Numbered from the stretch's first letter, positions 27,443 to 38,036 are shown. The stretch is DNA of 64,000 nucleotides from Cyanobacteria bacterium UBA2855 (GCA_002350725.1 DEFJ01000025.1:4891-68890); one strand, 5' to 3'. The notes: generated by a model not told the origin, from the sequence alone. A program made the numbers and translations.

Positions 27443-29947
27443 TTATTTAACAACAATATTAACCAACTTTTTAGGTACAACAATTGTCTTTACAACTGTC
27501 TTACCCGCTGTTTGAGATTTTATTTTTTCGCTAGATAAGGCTTTTTCTTTCATTTCTTCTTGAGATAAGCCTTCATCAACTTCTATTTTATCTTTAACCT
27601 TGCCGTTGATTTGAACAACCAAAGTTATCGAGCTTGATTTTGCGAGATTTTCATCCCACTTACACCACTGTTGGTTATGGATAGAACCTTCACCACCTAA
27701 ATCATGCCAAGCTTCTTCTGTTAAATGAACTGCAACCGGTGACATCAATTTCATTAATGAAACTATTGCAAAGCTCAAAACAAGCTTGTCCTCATCATCT
27801 AATGTCGACTTCTTGCTCTGCCAATCATATATAGCATTTGTAAGTTCTCTATATTTAGAAATTACCGTATTGAATTGAAAATCGTTTGAGATATCGTTTG
27901 TAATTCCTTTTATAGCAATATGGACATTACGCAGCAAATCGTCATTTTCTTTCTTATTCAAATCACCCGCTTTAATTTCAGGAATATCTAAAGAAATATT
28001 ATCCGCATTTGTTGCTATCAATCGCCATACACGATTAAGGAATTTATAGCATCCCTCAACACCTGCATCAGACCAATCAAAATCACGAGCCGGAGGAGAA
28101 TCAGAAAGAATAAACAATCTTGCCGTATCTGCTCCGTAATTTTCAAATATCTCATCAGGATCAACAGTATTACCCTTAGATTTAGACATCTTTGAACCGT
28201 CTTTTAGTACCATACCTTGCGTCAACAAGTTTTTAAACGGTTCGTCAAAATCCAACAATCCGCAATCCCTTAACGCTTTTGTGAAAAATCTTGAATATAG
28301 CAAGTGAAGAATTGCGTGTTCAATACCACCTACATATTGATCAACAGGTAACCAGTGATTTACCTTATTTTTGTTAAAGCATTCTTTATTATTACGCGCA
28401 TCTGCATATCTTAAATAATACCAGCTTGAACAAATAAATGTATCCATAGTATCCATTTCTCTGGTAGCATGCCCGCCACACACAGGACAAACAGTATCTT
28501 TAAACGTAGGTGAAGTTGTAATAGGAGATTTTCCTACCACAGAAAAATCTACGTCTTTTGGAAGTAATACAGGCAACTGATCCTCAGGAACAGGTTGAAT
28601 ACCGCACTTGTCACAATATACAACAGGTATTGGCGCTCCCCAATATCTTTGACGGGAAATCAACCAATCACGAAGTCTGTATTGAGTTTTAAACTCTCCA
28701 AAACCGTCCTTTACAGCTTTTTCTGTTATTGCTTTTTTCGCACTTTCATTATCCATTCCGTTAAATTCACCGGAATTTACAAGAACACCGGAGTCAACAT
28801 AAGCATCATCCCAAGATTCCGGAGCGCCTAAATCTTTATCCGCAGGTTTGATAACGGTTTTCAACGGCAGGTTATATTTTTTTGCAAATGCAAAATCTCT
28901 TGTATCGTGTGTTGGTACCGCCATAACAGCCCCTGTACCGTATTCAACCAGAGCATAATCCGCAGTCCATAAAGGGAATGTTTCCCCTGTGAACGGATTT
29001 TTACAATGAGTACCTAACGGAACTCCTGTTTTTGGACGGTCTGTAGAAAGTCGCTCTATTTCGGACATCTTTCTTGCATTTGCTCTGTATTCTTCAACCG
29101 CAACTTTATTTTCAGGAGTTGTTAGTTTTTCTATATCTTTATACTCCGGAGCTACAACAAGATATGTTATACCATGAACAGTATCCGGTCTTGTTGTATA
29201 AACAGGAACATCCATTTTTTCACCATTTGGAGCATCGAGAACAGGAAATCTGAATATTGCGCCATGTGATTTCCCAATCCAGTTTGCCTGCATTGTTTTT
29301 ACATTATCGCCCCAGCCCGCAAGTTTATCTAAGTCTTCTAAAAGTACATCTGCATAATCAGTAATTTTCAAAAACCATTGAGAGAGGTATTTCTTTTCAA
29401 CTACACTGTCACATCTCCAGCATTTACCATCAATAACCTGCTCGTTAGCAAGAACGGTACCGCAATCATTACACCAGTTTACGGCAGCCTCTTTTTTGTA
29501 TGCAAGGCCTTTTTTGTATAACTGTAAGAATAGCCACTGAGTCCATTTGTAATATTCAGGCTTACAAGTAGCAACTTCTCTATCCCAATCATAAGAAAGA
29601 CCTAACATTTTAAGTTGTTTTGTCATGTAAGCGATATTTTCATCAGTCCAAGTTTCAGGATTTGCACCGTGTTTCATAGCAGCATTTTCAGCCGGCAAGC
29701 CAAAACTATCCCATCCTATCGGATGCAATACGTTATAACCCTGCGCCTTTTTAAAACGCGCAATTACATCGGTAATTGTATAGTTTCTGACATGTCCCAT
29801 ATGCAATTTTCCTGATGGGTAAGGAAACATAGATAAGGCATAATACTTAGGTTTATCACTGTCATCAGGAGTTTTGAAAGCACCTGTTTCTTCCCATACT
29901 CTTTGCCATTTTTTCTCTATTTCTTGCGGAAAATACGCTTCTTTCAT
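27443..29947 (-). CDS. leuS: leucyl-tRNA synthetase
   Basis: 834 residues, usual length. Class I motifs: the HIGH-type FPYPSGKLHMGHVRNYT and KMSKSKGNTVDPDEIF; the zinc-binding CNDCGTVLANEQVIDGKCWRC; the editing domain TTRPDTVHGITYLVVAP. It charges tRNA-Leu. GAGAGGG precedes the ATG. I looked for a T-box leader in the upstream 156 bp and found none. Confidence 0.97.
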   Translation of the reverse strand: MKEAYFPQEIEKKWQRVWEETGAFKTPDDSDKPKYYALSMFPYPSGKLHMGHVRNYTITDVIARFKKAQGYNVLHPIGWDSFGLPAENAAMKHGANPETWTDENIAYMTKQLKMLGLSYDWDREVATCKPEYYKWTQWLFLQLYKKGLAYKKEAAVNWCNDCGTVLANEQVIDGKCWRCDSVVEKKYLSQWFLKITDYADVLLEDLDKLAGWGDNVKTMQANWIGKSHGAIFRFPVLDAPNGEKMDVPVYTTRPDTVHGITYLVVAPEYKDIEKLTTPENKVAVEEYRANARKMSEIERLSTDRPKTGVPLGTHCKNPFTGETFPLWTADYALVEYGTGAVMAVPTHDTRDFAFAKKYNLPLKTVIKPADKDLGAPESWDDAYVDSGVLVNSGEFNGMDNESAKKAITEKAVKDGFGEFKTQYRLRDWLISRQRYWGAPIPVVYCDKCGIQPVPEDQLPVLLPKDVDFSVVGKSPITTSPTFKDTVCPVCGGHATREMDTMDTFICSSWYYLRYADARNNKECFNKNKVNHWLPVDQYVGGIEHAILHLLYSRFFTKALRDCGLLDFDEPFKNLLTQGMVLKDGSKMSKSKGNTVDPDEIFENYGADTARLFILSDSPPARDFDWSDAGVEGCYKFLNRVWRLIATNADNISLDIPEIKAGDLNKKENDDLLRNVHIAIKGITNDISNDFQFNTVISKYRELTNAIYDWQSKKSTLDDEDKLVLSFAIVSLMKLMSPVAVHLTEEAWHDLGGEGSIHNQQWCKWDENLAKSSSITLVVQINGKVKDKIEVDEGLSQEEMKEKALSSEKIKSQTAGKTVVKTIVVPKKLVNIVVK

Positions 29948-30103
29948 TCTTTATCCCTCTCGATTTCAATTAATTAATTGTCCTTGAACAAATTCAGACT
30001 AACACAAAGATGCCCTAAAGTAAATTAAGATTATCCTATACTTTAAAATTGGAAAAGATTATTTTCGGACAAAAATTATAAAATTTAATACTTTTAAATA
30101 TTT

Positions 30104-31900
30104 TTAACTATTCACCGCAGATGTTTCTTCCTGCTTTTTGAATTGCATTTCATATAAGGCTTTATAAGCACCATTTTCAATATTCAACAATTCTTCGTGG
30201 GTACCCATTTCTGCAATTTCACCTTGGTTTATTACAACAATCATATCTGCATTTTGAATAGTAGATAATCTGTGCGCTATTACAAATACGGTTTTATCCT
30301 GCATCAAATTATCTATTGCTTTTTGAACAATTGCTTCTGCCTTGTTATCCAATGCAGAAGTTGCTTCATCAAGTATAATTATCGGAGCATTTTTTAAGAA
30401 CGCTCTTGCAATAGCTACACGCTGTTTTTGCCCACCTGACAACAATACCCCGCGTTCACCGATTACCGTATCAAGTCCATCTTTTAATGTTGCGATAAAC
30501 TCATCCAAAAATGCCATCTTAACCGCTTTTTGGATATCTTCTTCTGTTGCATTCGGGTTACCTAACAAAATATTTTCCCTGATTGTTCCGGAGAACAAGA
30601 AATTATCCTGAAATACCACTGCAATATTTTGTCTTAAAGATTGCAATGTGAAATCTCTTATATCCGTTCCGTCTATAGTTATACTGCCGGATTTTATATC
30701 GTAAAATCTTGGCAACAGATTTACAATAGTGGTTTTACCTCCGCCTGAATTTCCGACAAACGCAACTGTTTCTCCCTTGTGAATATCAAGATTTATATTT
30801 TTTAGAACCGGGACATTTTCTACATATTCAAAATTTACATTTTCAAACTTTATCAAGTTGTGATCTTTAGCCATTGGAATTGCATTTTCCTTGTCTCGTA
30901 TTGCCGGATTAGAATCTAACAAATTAAAGATATTTTCTATTGCAAAGAAAGACATCTGTACTTGATTTAAGTTGTTTCCGATATTCTTTACCGGAGTATA
31001 AAGTAAAATAAGCGCTGTTATAAATGATACAAAATTACCGGCAGTGATTTGATTTGTCATAATCAAATGCGAACCGTAACCAATTGCAGCAGCAATACCG
31101 ACAGACACGATTACGTGCATCATCGGAGATAACCACTGTGTCTTTTGAACCATTTTTATTCTTAGTCTAAAGATATTTCCAAGAATCCATTTAAACTTAT
31201 TAGTCTCATTTGCCTGCAAATTATAAGAAGTAATTGTTTTATTACCCGCAAATACTTCATTATACTCAGTAATAATTGCAGAATCCGCAACAACAGTTTT
31301 GTCCAATACGCTTTTAATTCTTTTTTGTAACTTTGCAACCGGAGCAAATGCACATGCTAATACCAAACACGCAATCAAAGCAAGCTGCCAAGAGTTATAG
31401 AATAATACACATACTAAAGACACAGACGAGAATATTCTTTGTGTGAACACACTCAAGTTATCCAATAATCCCGCACACGCCATATCTGCCATATTATTAA
31501 ACTGAAATACGACATCACCTGAATTTCTTTTGTCATAAAATGATGTTTCGTACGTTAACAATTTCTTGAATAAATCAAATTTCAATCCGTTAGTTATTCT
31601 CCCGCCTACCCATGTCGAAAGATAAGCTGACATATACTTTAAACCGCCTTGCACTGAGGTAAATGCAACAATACCCAAAGGGATATACCAAGGAGAACTG
31701 ACGGATTTTTCTACCATAACCAAATCCATATATGGCTTGAGTGCCAATGCTATAACCGCATCTAAAGAACCAATCGGTATACATATCAACATTGAACATA
31801 ACGCTCTAAACCATACCGGTCGAACGTACGGCCACATACGTTTATAGTTGATTACAAAACGTTGACTATTAATCTTATCTATTATATCTGAAAATTTCAT
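30104..31900 (-). CDS. msbA: MsbA-type ABC exporter (fused TM and ATPase)
   Basis: 598 residues: six-helix transmembrane domain (about 1-320) and an ATPase domain with Walker A GNSGGGKTTIVNL, signature LSGGQKQRVAIARA and Walker B IIILDEATSALD. It works as a homodimer; the location upstream of glycosyltransferases in an envelope block suggests lipid A or glycolipid flipping, but a drug exporter cannot be excluded. Confidence 0.82.
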   Translation of the reverse strand: MKFSDIIDKINSQRFVINYKRMWPYVRPVWFRALCSMLICIPIGSLDAVIALALKPYMDLVMVEKSVSSPWYIPLGIVAFTSVQGGLKYMSAYLSTWVGGRITNGLKFDLFKKLLTYETSFYDKRNSGDVVFQFNNMADMACAGLLDNLSVFTQRIFSSVSLVCVLFYNSWQLALIACLVLACAFAPVAKLQKRIKSVLDKTVVADSAIITEYNEVFAGNKTITSYNLQANETNKFKWILGNIFRLRIKMVQKTQWLSPMMHVIVSVGIAAAIGYGSHLIMTNQITAGNFVSFITALILLYTPVKNIGNNLNQVQMSFFAIENIFNLLDSNPAIRDKENAIPMAKDHNLIKFENVNFEYVENVPVLKNINLDIHKGETVAFVGNSGGGKTTIVNLLPRFYDIKSGSITIDGTDIRDFTLQSLRQNIAVVFQDNFLFSGTIRENILLGNPNATEEDIQKAVKMAFLDEFIATLKDGLDTVIGERGVLLSGGQKQRVAIARAFLKNAPIIILDEATSALDNKAEAIVQKAIDNLMQDKTVFVIAHRLSTIQNADMIVVINQGEIAEMGTHEELLNIENGAYKALYEMQFKKQEETSAVNS

Positions 31901-32245
31901 TTTTTTATTCTGTTCTCCTACGACATTTTCTTTATGACAATTCCGATAACTACATAGTTTTCGGTTTTGAAACTATAAAAAACTTACTTTTGCCAATATC
32001 TCTTATTCTTATTTGAACAACGCCTTTAGGCTTATGTTGCGTAACAGCCTAAAAACAAATCTATTACATATTATCACAAATAAATTATTTTTACATTTTA
32101 CACTTAATATTTTTTACATACAGCATTGAACAACACTTCTTAAAATATATAACATACAATACCGCGGACAATAAGTTACCGCAATCTGTTAAAAAGTGAC
32201 TTTAGTTACAATAATATTAAAAAGCAAAATCTATACACATTACGG
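31901..32245. other. 345-bp intergenic region
   Basis: No gene found. It holds two short inverted repeats: TTTAGGCT / AGCCTAAA (32025-32032 with 32046-32053) and ATAGTTT / AAACTAT (about 31955-31978). Neither is followed by a U-tract on the transcribed strand, so they are not convincing terminators. It contains the msbA leader, and the GT8 gene ends at 32246. Confidence 0.5.
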
Positions 32246-33196
32246 CTACTTATGAGAAATCTTTTTTCTTCTTTTGATTTTAACTTTAATCCCTAAAATA
32301 TTAATAATTTTATGATTCTCACTATTTTTAATTGAAAACATAAATTGTAAGCATTTTTTTATATAATTTATTTTATATGGTGTAAATTTCAAATAGTTAA
32401 AATATTCATATGCTAACGGATGAATACTATTTTCTACCCATGGTTTATTTCGTCCTCCTCCCGTATAATGGATTATCATAGGAGTTTTTAATGCTTGAAC
32501 TTGTTCTTCAGCGGAAATATATAAATTATTTTCACAAACATCTTTTAAATATAACAATGACGTTACATTCCAAATAAATGGCACATATTTAGTATTTTCA
32601 GAAAATAAACCATTCAAAATATCTTGATCTTGATATATAATTTTTTTATTATTTTGCTTGTAAAATTCTATACATTTGCTTGCTAAATTAATCTCTCTGA
32701 GTTTTGCCAAATTAAAAATTAACACACCAGCATTAAAATATTTTTTTATTCCTAACCTTTCAGCATTATCTTTATAAGTTTCATCCAACACCGCCCCAAA
32801 AAGATTATTACCCAAATCTGTATTATACAAATTAAACAAATCTCCTTTGACAATAATGTCACAATCCAAATATATAACCTTGTTTATTGTTTTATCAATA
32901 ATATCAGGAATAAATAATCGATAATAAGTTTCAACAGAAATCCAATCTCTATTTAACGGTAATTCAGAAAAATCAAAATTTTTCATATCATGATAAGATA
33001 TATTAAAATCACGCACTCTTTTTAATTTGGCTATTTTGTTTTTATTGCTCTCCGAAATACCTCCATCTAAAACATGAAAATGGAAAAAAGCTTTACTATT
33101 TTTTAATATAGAAGTAATTACAACCGCACATTGAGCAGAATAGGAATCATTTATTGCAAAAATTATATGGATTGTATCATTGTTACATTGTTCCAT
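32246..33196 (-). CDS. GT8 family glycosyltransferase
   Basis: 316 residues. GT8 motifs: HIIFAINDSYSAQCAVVITSIL at the start, YLDCDIIVKGDLF (the metal-binding DxD), FNAGVLIFNL, DQDILNGLF and HYTGGGRNKPW. It transfers a hexose, typically onto lipopolysaccharide or surface glycan. It is the last gene of a three-gene unit. The C-terminal tail INILGIKVKIKRR is shared with neighbouring transferases. The unit is even more AT-rich than flanking genes, common for surface-glycan loci. Confidence 0.88.
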   Translation of the reverse strand: MEQCNNDTIHIIFAINDSYSAQCAVVITSILKNSKAFFHFHVLDGGISESNKNKIAKLKRVRDFNISYHDMKNFDFSELPLNRDWISVETYYRLFIPDIIDKTINKVIYLDCDIIVKGDLFNLYNTDLGNNLFGAVLDETYKDNAERLGIKKYFNAGVLIFNLAKLREINLASKCIEFYKQNNKKIIYQDQDILNGLFSENTKYVPFIWNVTSLLYLKDVCENNLYISAEEQVQALKTPMIIHYTGGGRNKPWVENSIHPLAYEYFNYLKFTPYKINYIKKCLQFMFSIKNSENHKIINILGIKVKIKRRKKISHK

Positions 33197-33201
33197 TTAT
33201 A

Positions 33202-34218
33202 TCACCCTTTCCTTTTAAATTTAAACTTAATTCCAAAGATACATATAACTTTTCGATTATTTTCATTGTATAAAGAGAATATTGATTTTAAGATATTTGA
33301 GAGTTTTATTAAAAATTCTTTTTTTAAATATTCATTTTTCCAAGGTGAAATCAACGCATATCTTTTATACACAGAATTATAATACCTTGGTTTATTTTTT
33401 CCCCACGGCTTTTTTGCACCCGCAAAATGAATGATTTTAGGAGACTGCATTGCTGATTTTAAAACGGAATCATCATAACTTAAATTATCATATAATAAGT
33501 TATAATCTATATCAGCAAACACATTATATTCAGGAGATAAATATATAACTAAATCTCGAAATTCTTGTCCAAAAATAACATTCAAAACATCTTGATCAGG
33601 CATAGGAGGATTTGGATGCTCCTTAAAAAAATCAAATATTTTGTTGTAAATATTTAATTCGCGAGATTTTTTTAAATTTACAACATAGAAACCGCTGTTA
33701 AAATAAGGATTATTTAATGCATCTTCTTGAAACTTTTTAAATTCAGGATACTCATAACAATGTTTTAAAATATCTTCTCGCCATTGCATCGCGCAAGGCT
33801 CAGGAACTGCTATAAAAATTTTATCTTTATCCAATTTTATTTTAGATATATCACAATTAATTATCAAGTCTGAATCTAAATAATAGCATTCTTCAACAGT
33901 TTCCGGCAATATATCAAACATTAATAATCTAAAATGTCCCGCTATTGATATCCATTGATTACGAAAAGTTGCAATATCAACAAAATCAAATTTGTGAATA
34001 TGCTCTTCCATAGGAATATTTATAATTTCGCAATCGTACTTATCCTTTAATTTATTTAGTTCTGCGATATCATTGTCAGTAAATTTATACGAAAAAATAT
34101 AAAATCTTGCTGTTTTTGCTTTATCTAAATTTTCAAGAACAGAAGTCATTGTAATTCCAATAACTTTTGTGTAATTATTATCTGCTGTTAAAACTATATT
34201 GATATAATCTTTATCCAT
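33202..34218 (-). CDS. GT8 family glycosyltransferase
   Basis: 338 residues. NIVLTADNNYTKVIGITMTS, YLDSDLIINCDI (DxD), FNSGFYVVNL, DQDVLNVIFG and HFAGAKKPWGK are GT8 motifs. Its start overlaps the upstream HAD-like gene by 8 nt and its stop is 5 nt before the next gene, so it is tightly coupled. GGGGGAAAG precedes the ATG. The C-terminal tail CIFGIKFKFKRKG resembles that of its neighbours. Confidence 0.88.
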   Translation of the reverse strand: MDKDYINIVLTADNNYTKVIGITMTSVLENLDKAKTARFYIFSYKFTDNDIAELNKLKDKYDCEIINIPMEEHIHKFDFVDIATFRNQWISIAGHFRLLMFDILPETVEECYYLDSDLIINCDISKIKLDKDKIFIAVPEPCAMQWREDILKHCYEYPEFKKFQEDALNNPYFNSGFYVVNLKKSRELNIYNKIFDFFKEHPNPPMPDQDVLNVIFGQEFRDLVIYLSPEYNVFADIDYNLLYDNLSYDDSVLKSAMQSPKIIHFAGAKKPWGKNKPRYYNSVYKRYALISPWKNEYLKKEFLIKLSNILKSIFSLYNENNRKVICIFGIKFKFKRKG

Positions 34219-36280
34219 GAGCTTTCCCCCTAAAAATACTATTAAACGAAATTTTTATTCCTAATATTCGAATATAAAAGATTTTTTGTTTTCTATTAAC
34301 CTGAACATGCAATAAAAATTTTCTAAGATTACCATATTTAGCTTTAAATGCATAAGCTTTTTCAGCCATTTTGCCACTTCTGGCAACTGAGATAAAACCC
34401 AGTTGATTAAATTTATCTATACCTAACAATATTTTAAGAAAATCAATAAAATTATATTTTGGGGCACATTCTTGTAACATTTTCTCATATCCGATACTGG
34501 AATATGGAATTGTCCCAATTATATTAGCAGTATCTTTATCCAAATTGTATAAGAAATATTTAAAATAGTCTATATATACATTATAAGAACACAATGACAA
34601 ATTGTTTTTATATTCGAAATCAATAACACGGGAAGTATAATCCTGTAGACCTTTTATATATTGAAAATAGCCCCATTTTTCAAGCATTTTGGAATTATAT
34701 CCGTCTTCAAATACCGGAATTACTCTACCATCTTTTTGCTCATAACCTAATGTTTGTCCATGCATAGTTCTGCAAAACAACTCAATACAAGAATTATGAT
34801 AACTTACAGTCGGGATATAAGGTAATTTCAACGACTCCTCTTTTTGTTCTACATTAAACTCCAAATGGAAATAATACCCTATAATTTTTTTATTTGGACT
34901 TATTTCTGATATTATATTGGAAATTATATCTTGAGTTCGACCGGAGCCATTTATATCAACAAAAACTATTTCATCTTGCGAAAAATCTAAATTCTGTTCA
35001 AAGTATCTTTGAATTTTTTCTTTCTTGCTTTTATTTAATTTTATTATATAGTTCTTAAATTTAGAATTATTCAACAATTCATTTTTTAAATTTCTTATCT
35101 GCTTAGACTTAAATTTACCCTTATACTTAGATTTATCTACAAATTTTGAAAATTTTTCAGGAGAAATTCCAAATCTTTCTGCTATGAAATTTAAATTAAA
35201 TAACGAACAGTATTCACTAAAAATATATTCTATATAACTATCCACAGTCTTATCGTCAGGTATTCTCCACGCCTTTCTGGAACCATATATGTACTTAGTA
35301 TTTATATTCAAATTACGTTTTGATATGATTACATCAGCAATTTCTTTAAGGACAAATCCGTCACGAGCAATAAAATGTAGAGTTTTTATATTTTTATTTA
35401 ATGCTTGTCCTATTAACCAGTTAACATAATTAAAAAGAATAGGGCCGGCAAAAGAAACTCCTAAATTGTAGACATTGCTCTTATCCTCGCTCAATGCTCT
35501 TGTAGCTTTTGCACAACCAATCAACCCCTGATAATAATAATTATCAATATTTGCAAATAAACAGGCATTTTCATATGGCATTAAATCTTCAAATTTTAAC
35601 CAATTTGCTTTAATTCCTTTTTCTTTTGCTATCTTGATATCTGAAAAAGAATTATCGCCATTATGTACCCAATTGTTATACTCAATTTGTTCTAGTTCTC
35701 GTACGTATTCATATAACTCGCCATTATATTTTGCTTTATTATATTCAACCGAAACATAAAGTTTAATATCTTCAAATATTTTATCTATAGGAACCAATAT
35801 ACTCCTTATTTGTTGAGCATTTAAATACATATCCGAAATTAAAACAACTCTTTTACCTTCGTTTATTAGTTCTTTTACTTTGTCTATATTTTTTTGAATA
35901 GGAACAATATTCTTTCTTTCGGTTTCAAGTTCCAAATTAATTAAGGTTTGAACCTGTTGATCCGTCAAGTTTTGATTTAGCTGCAATACTCTATAAATAT
36001 CATCTAAAGTAATATCAACAAGTTTAAAGTTATTGTATCTGTACGTTCTGGCAAACGCTTCACCTTCAGTTCTTAATACATAAAAATTTTCTTTTACAAA
36101 ATATGGAATATCCTGATACGCAGGATTTATTTGTAAAGTTTTTTGCATAATTGAAAAAATTCCGACAGGAACTGCTGTAGTTCTGGTTATTAAGGTATCG
36201 AAAACATCAAAAGAGTATAATTCTTTAGTTTGCACATTTTTTATATTACAATTTTGGGATAATAGTACATTTTCTGACAT
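34211..36280 (-). CDS. HAD-like hydrolase domain protein of a surface-glycan locus
   Basis: 689 residues. The N-terminal half has HAD motifs in order: SFDVFDTLITRT (nucleophile Asp), VVLISDMYLNAQQI, AKYNGELYEYV and VHNGDNSFSDI. A second region from about residue 265 (HFIARDGFVLKEIADVII and EIVFVDINGSGRT) is related to large glycan-cluster HAD proteins. It probably acts on a sugar or glycan phosphate, inferred from its place ahead of two GT8 genes. AAAAGGAG precedes the ATG. The C-terminal tail contains IRILGIKISF. Confidence 0.72.
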   Translation of the reverse strand: MSENVLLSQNCNIKNVQTKELYSFDVFDTLITRTTAVPVGIFSIMQKTLQINPAYQDIPYFVKENFYVLRTEGEAFARTYRYNNFKLVDITLDDIYRVLQLNQNLTDQQVQTLINLELETERKNIVPIQKNIDKVKELINEGKRVVLISDMYLNAQQIRSILVPIDKIFEDIKLYVSVEYNKAKYNGELYEYVRELEQIEYNNWVHNGDNSFSDIKIAKEKGIKANWLKFEDLMPYENACLFANIDNYYYQGLIGCAKATRALSEDKSNVYNLGVSFAGPILFNYVNWLIGQALNKNIKTLHFIARDGFVLKEIADVIISKRNLNINTKYIYGSRKAWRIPDDKTVDSYIEYIFSEYCSLFNLNFIAERFGISPEKFSKFVDKSKYKGKFKSKQIRNLKNELLNNSKFKNYIIKLNKSKKEKIQRYFEQNLDFSQDEIVFVDINGSGRTQDIISNIISEISPNKKIIGYYFHLEFNVEQKEESLKLPYIPTVSYHNSCIELFCRTMHGQTLGYEQKDGRVIPVFEDGYNSKMLEKWGYFQYIKGLQDYTSRVIDFEYKNNLSLCSYNVYIDYFKYFLYNLDKDTANIIGTIPYSSIGYEKMLQECAPKYNFIDFLKILLGIDKFNQLGFISVARSGKMAEKAYAFKAKYGNLRKFLLHVQVNRKQKIFYIRILGIKISFNSIFRGKAHG

Positions 36281-36438
36281 AGTCTTCTCCTTTTATTTTA
36301 TCGGATTATTTGATATCTTAATAGCCAAAACTGCAATACACCTATAGTACTAACGCAACCAGTTTCAAACAAAAAAATGGCATACTATACTAAATCCAGA
36401 TGATTAAATTTACATACTATATTAGGTATTACAACTTT

Positions 36439-36473
36439 TAGTTTACTGTAACACAACAGGGTAAACTAGTCAA
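36439..36473 (-). promoter_or_regulatory. promoter with overlapping palindromic operator
   Basis: On the minus strand TTGACT (36468-36473), 17 bp, TACAGT (36445-36450). An inverted repeat TAGTTTAC / GTAAACTA (36439-36446 with 36461-36468, 14-nt centre) covers the promoter, the arrangement expected for a repressor site controlling the HAD-GT8-GT8 unit. Confidence 0.4.
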
Positions 36474-36502
36474 TATTGTACAGCTTTAGTTCTACTGCAA
36501 TA

Positions 36503-37072
36503 TTATGCTTCTCTGACGACTTTACACGGGTTGCCAAAAGCAACAACGTTTGACGGTATATCTTTTGTGACTACGCTTCCTGCACCGATTACAACATTAT
36601 CCCCTATCGTAACTCCGGCAAGAACTGCGACATTTCCCCCAATCCAAACATCATTACCTATTGTAATAGGTTTTGCATTCTCTAAACCCTTTGCCCGTTC
36701 TTTTGCATCAATCGGATGTAATGCCGTATAAAAACCGCAATTTGGACCTATTAAAACCCTATCACCAAAAGTCACTTTTGCGCAATCCAATATTACACAA
36801 TTGTGATTTACGTAAAAATATTTACCTATTGAAATATTATAACCGTAATCACAGAAAAAATTTGACTCGATTGAGATTATGTGCTCATATTTCCCCAAAA
36901 GCCTTTTTAAAATATCTTTACGCTTTTGTTTTTCGGAATTAGGCAAGCTATTATACTGAAAGCACAAGTCTTTAGCACGTTTTCTGTCAGAAATCAACTC
37001 CTTGTCTCCGGGGAAATAATTCTCTCCTGATATCATTTTTTCTTTTTCTGTTTTGTAGATTTTTTTAACCAT
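36503..37072 (-). CDS. maltose/galactoside-type sugar O-acetyltransferase
   Basis: 189 residues. An N-terminal helical cap (about 10-60) is followed by a left-handed beta-helix of hexapeptide repeats (VLAGVTIGDNVVIGAGSVV) and the end IPSNVVAFGNPCKVV, typical of the Maa/NodL/LacA family. It moves acetyl from acetyl-CoA to a sugar. It begins 1 nt after the lepB stop, hence co-transcribed. Confidence 0.88.
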   Translation of the reverse strand: MVKKIYKTEKEKMISGENYFPGDKELISDRKRAKDLCFQYNSLPNSEKQKRKDILKRLLGKYEHIISIESNFFCDYGYNISIGKYFYVNHNCVILDCAKVTFGDRVLIGPNCGFYTALHPIDAKERAKGLENAKPITIGNDVWIGGNVAVLAGVTIGDNVVIGAGSVVTKDIPSNVVAFGNPCKVVREA

Positions 37073-37073
37073 A

Positions 37074-38036
37074 CTAATCCAACCTTAAAGTTTTAATTCG
37101 AGTAAGCGGCCAGAATAGAAATACGGCTCTGCCTATAAATCTTTCTTTTGGTAATAACCCCCAATATCTTCCGTCTTGAGAATTTCCTCTGTTATCTCCC
37201 AACATAAGATATTGTCCTTCCGGAATAATTTCCGGTCCGCAGTGCATACTCTCCGAACAAGGCGTATAATCATACGGACTTTGTATATATAATTCTTCCA
37301 ACGGTTTATCGTTTATATAAACCATACCCTTGCCATCAGCATCGAATTTAATTTCAAACTTTTCACCCGGCAAACCCACTACACGTTTTATATACGCTAT
37401 GTCTTTACAGAAAAAACCGGTCAATCTTGAAAAGACTTTTAACGGAGTATTTTTTAAAGTTTCAAACGGAGGATAAAATACCATTATATCTCCACGTTCA
37501 GGAGCCCTATAAAAACGGGAATATCTCTCAACAAAAATTCTGTCACCCTCGTATAATGTCGGGTGCATAGAACCTGACGGAATCCAACGAATTTCACCGA
37601 GAAAAAATCTTATCAAAATTACCATAACTACAACAAATACGATGGTATCAACAGTTTCCCAAATAAAAGCTTTTACCTTTTTACCTTTTCTGATAAAAAC
37701 TTCCTTAGTCAATTCTTCCGGCTCGGTGTTAGCTTCTTCTTCATCCTCCCCAAAACCTAAAAATTCCAGTATATTATTTTTCACCCCTATCCAAAATTGA
37801 AGAGTAAATATTGAAAAAATCCATTTAAAAAATTTTATAACATTATCTAATAAATCCTTAAAAATACGGACAGAAAAAACATATTTTACAAAATCCACAA
37901 AACTTCTACCGCAATCATCAATACGTTCCTTTAATGTTTTGCGCTCAATATTATCCTCCTCACCCTCTTTAGAAAGGATAATTTTTATTGCATCAATAAA
38001 TTCCTCGTATGACATTTTTCCTATAAAATTACTCAT
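37074..38036 (-). CDS. lepB: signal peptidase I with N-terminal extension
   Basis: 320 residues. The catalytic part has IRWIPSGSMHPTLYEGD (nucleophile Ser), IKRVVGLPGEKFEI (general-base Lys) and GDNRGNSQDGRYWG. One membrane helix precedes the Ser box (about residues 128-150). The first about 120 residues, with acidic and hydrophobic stretches, extend the usual form and have no family I recognise. It cleaves signal peptides at the outer face of the inner membrane. It overlaps the polyprenyl synthase gene by 8 nt. Confidence 0.9.
   Translation of the reverse strand: MSNFIGKMSYEEFIDAIKIILSKEGEEDNIERKTLKERIDDCGRSFVDFVKYVFSVRIFKDLLDNVIKFFKWIFSIFTLQFWIGVKNNILEFLGFGEDEEEANTEPEELTKEVFIRKGKKVKAFIWETVDTIVFVVVMVILIRFFLGEIRWIPSGSMHPTLYEGDRIFVERYSRFYRAPERGDIMVFYPPFETLKNTPLKVFSRLTGFFCKDIAYIKRVVGLPGEKFEIKFDADGKGMVYINDKPLEELYIQSPYDYTPCSESMHCGPEIIPEGQYLMLGDNRGNSQDGRYWGLLPKERFIGRAVFLFWPLTRIKTLRLD

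Noticed and set aside
29948..30103. T-box leader upstream of leuS
   Set aside because: No T-box motif, specifier loop or antiterminator was found.
36531..36942. Plus-strand ORFs over the acetyltransferase
   Set aside because: Shadows of hexapeptide-repeat codons.
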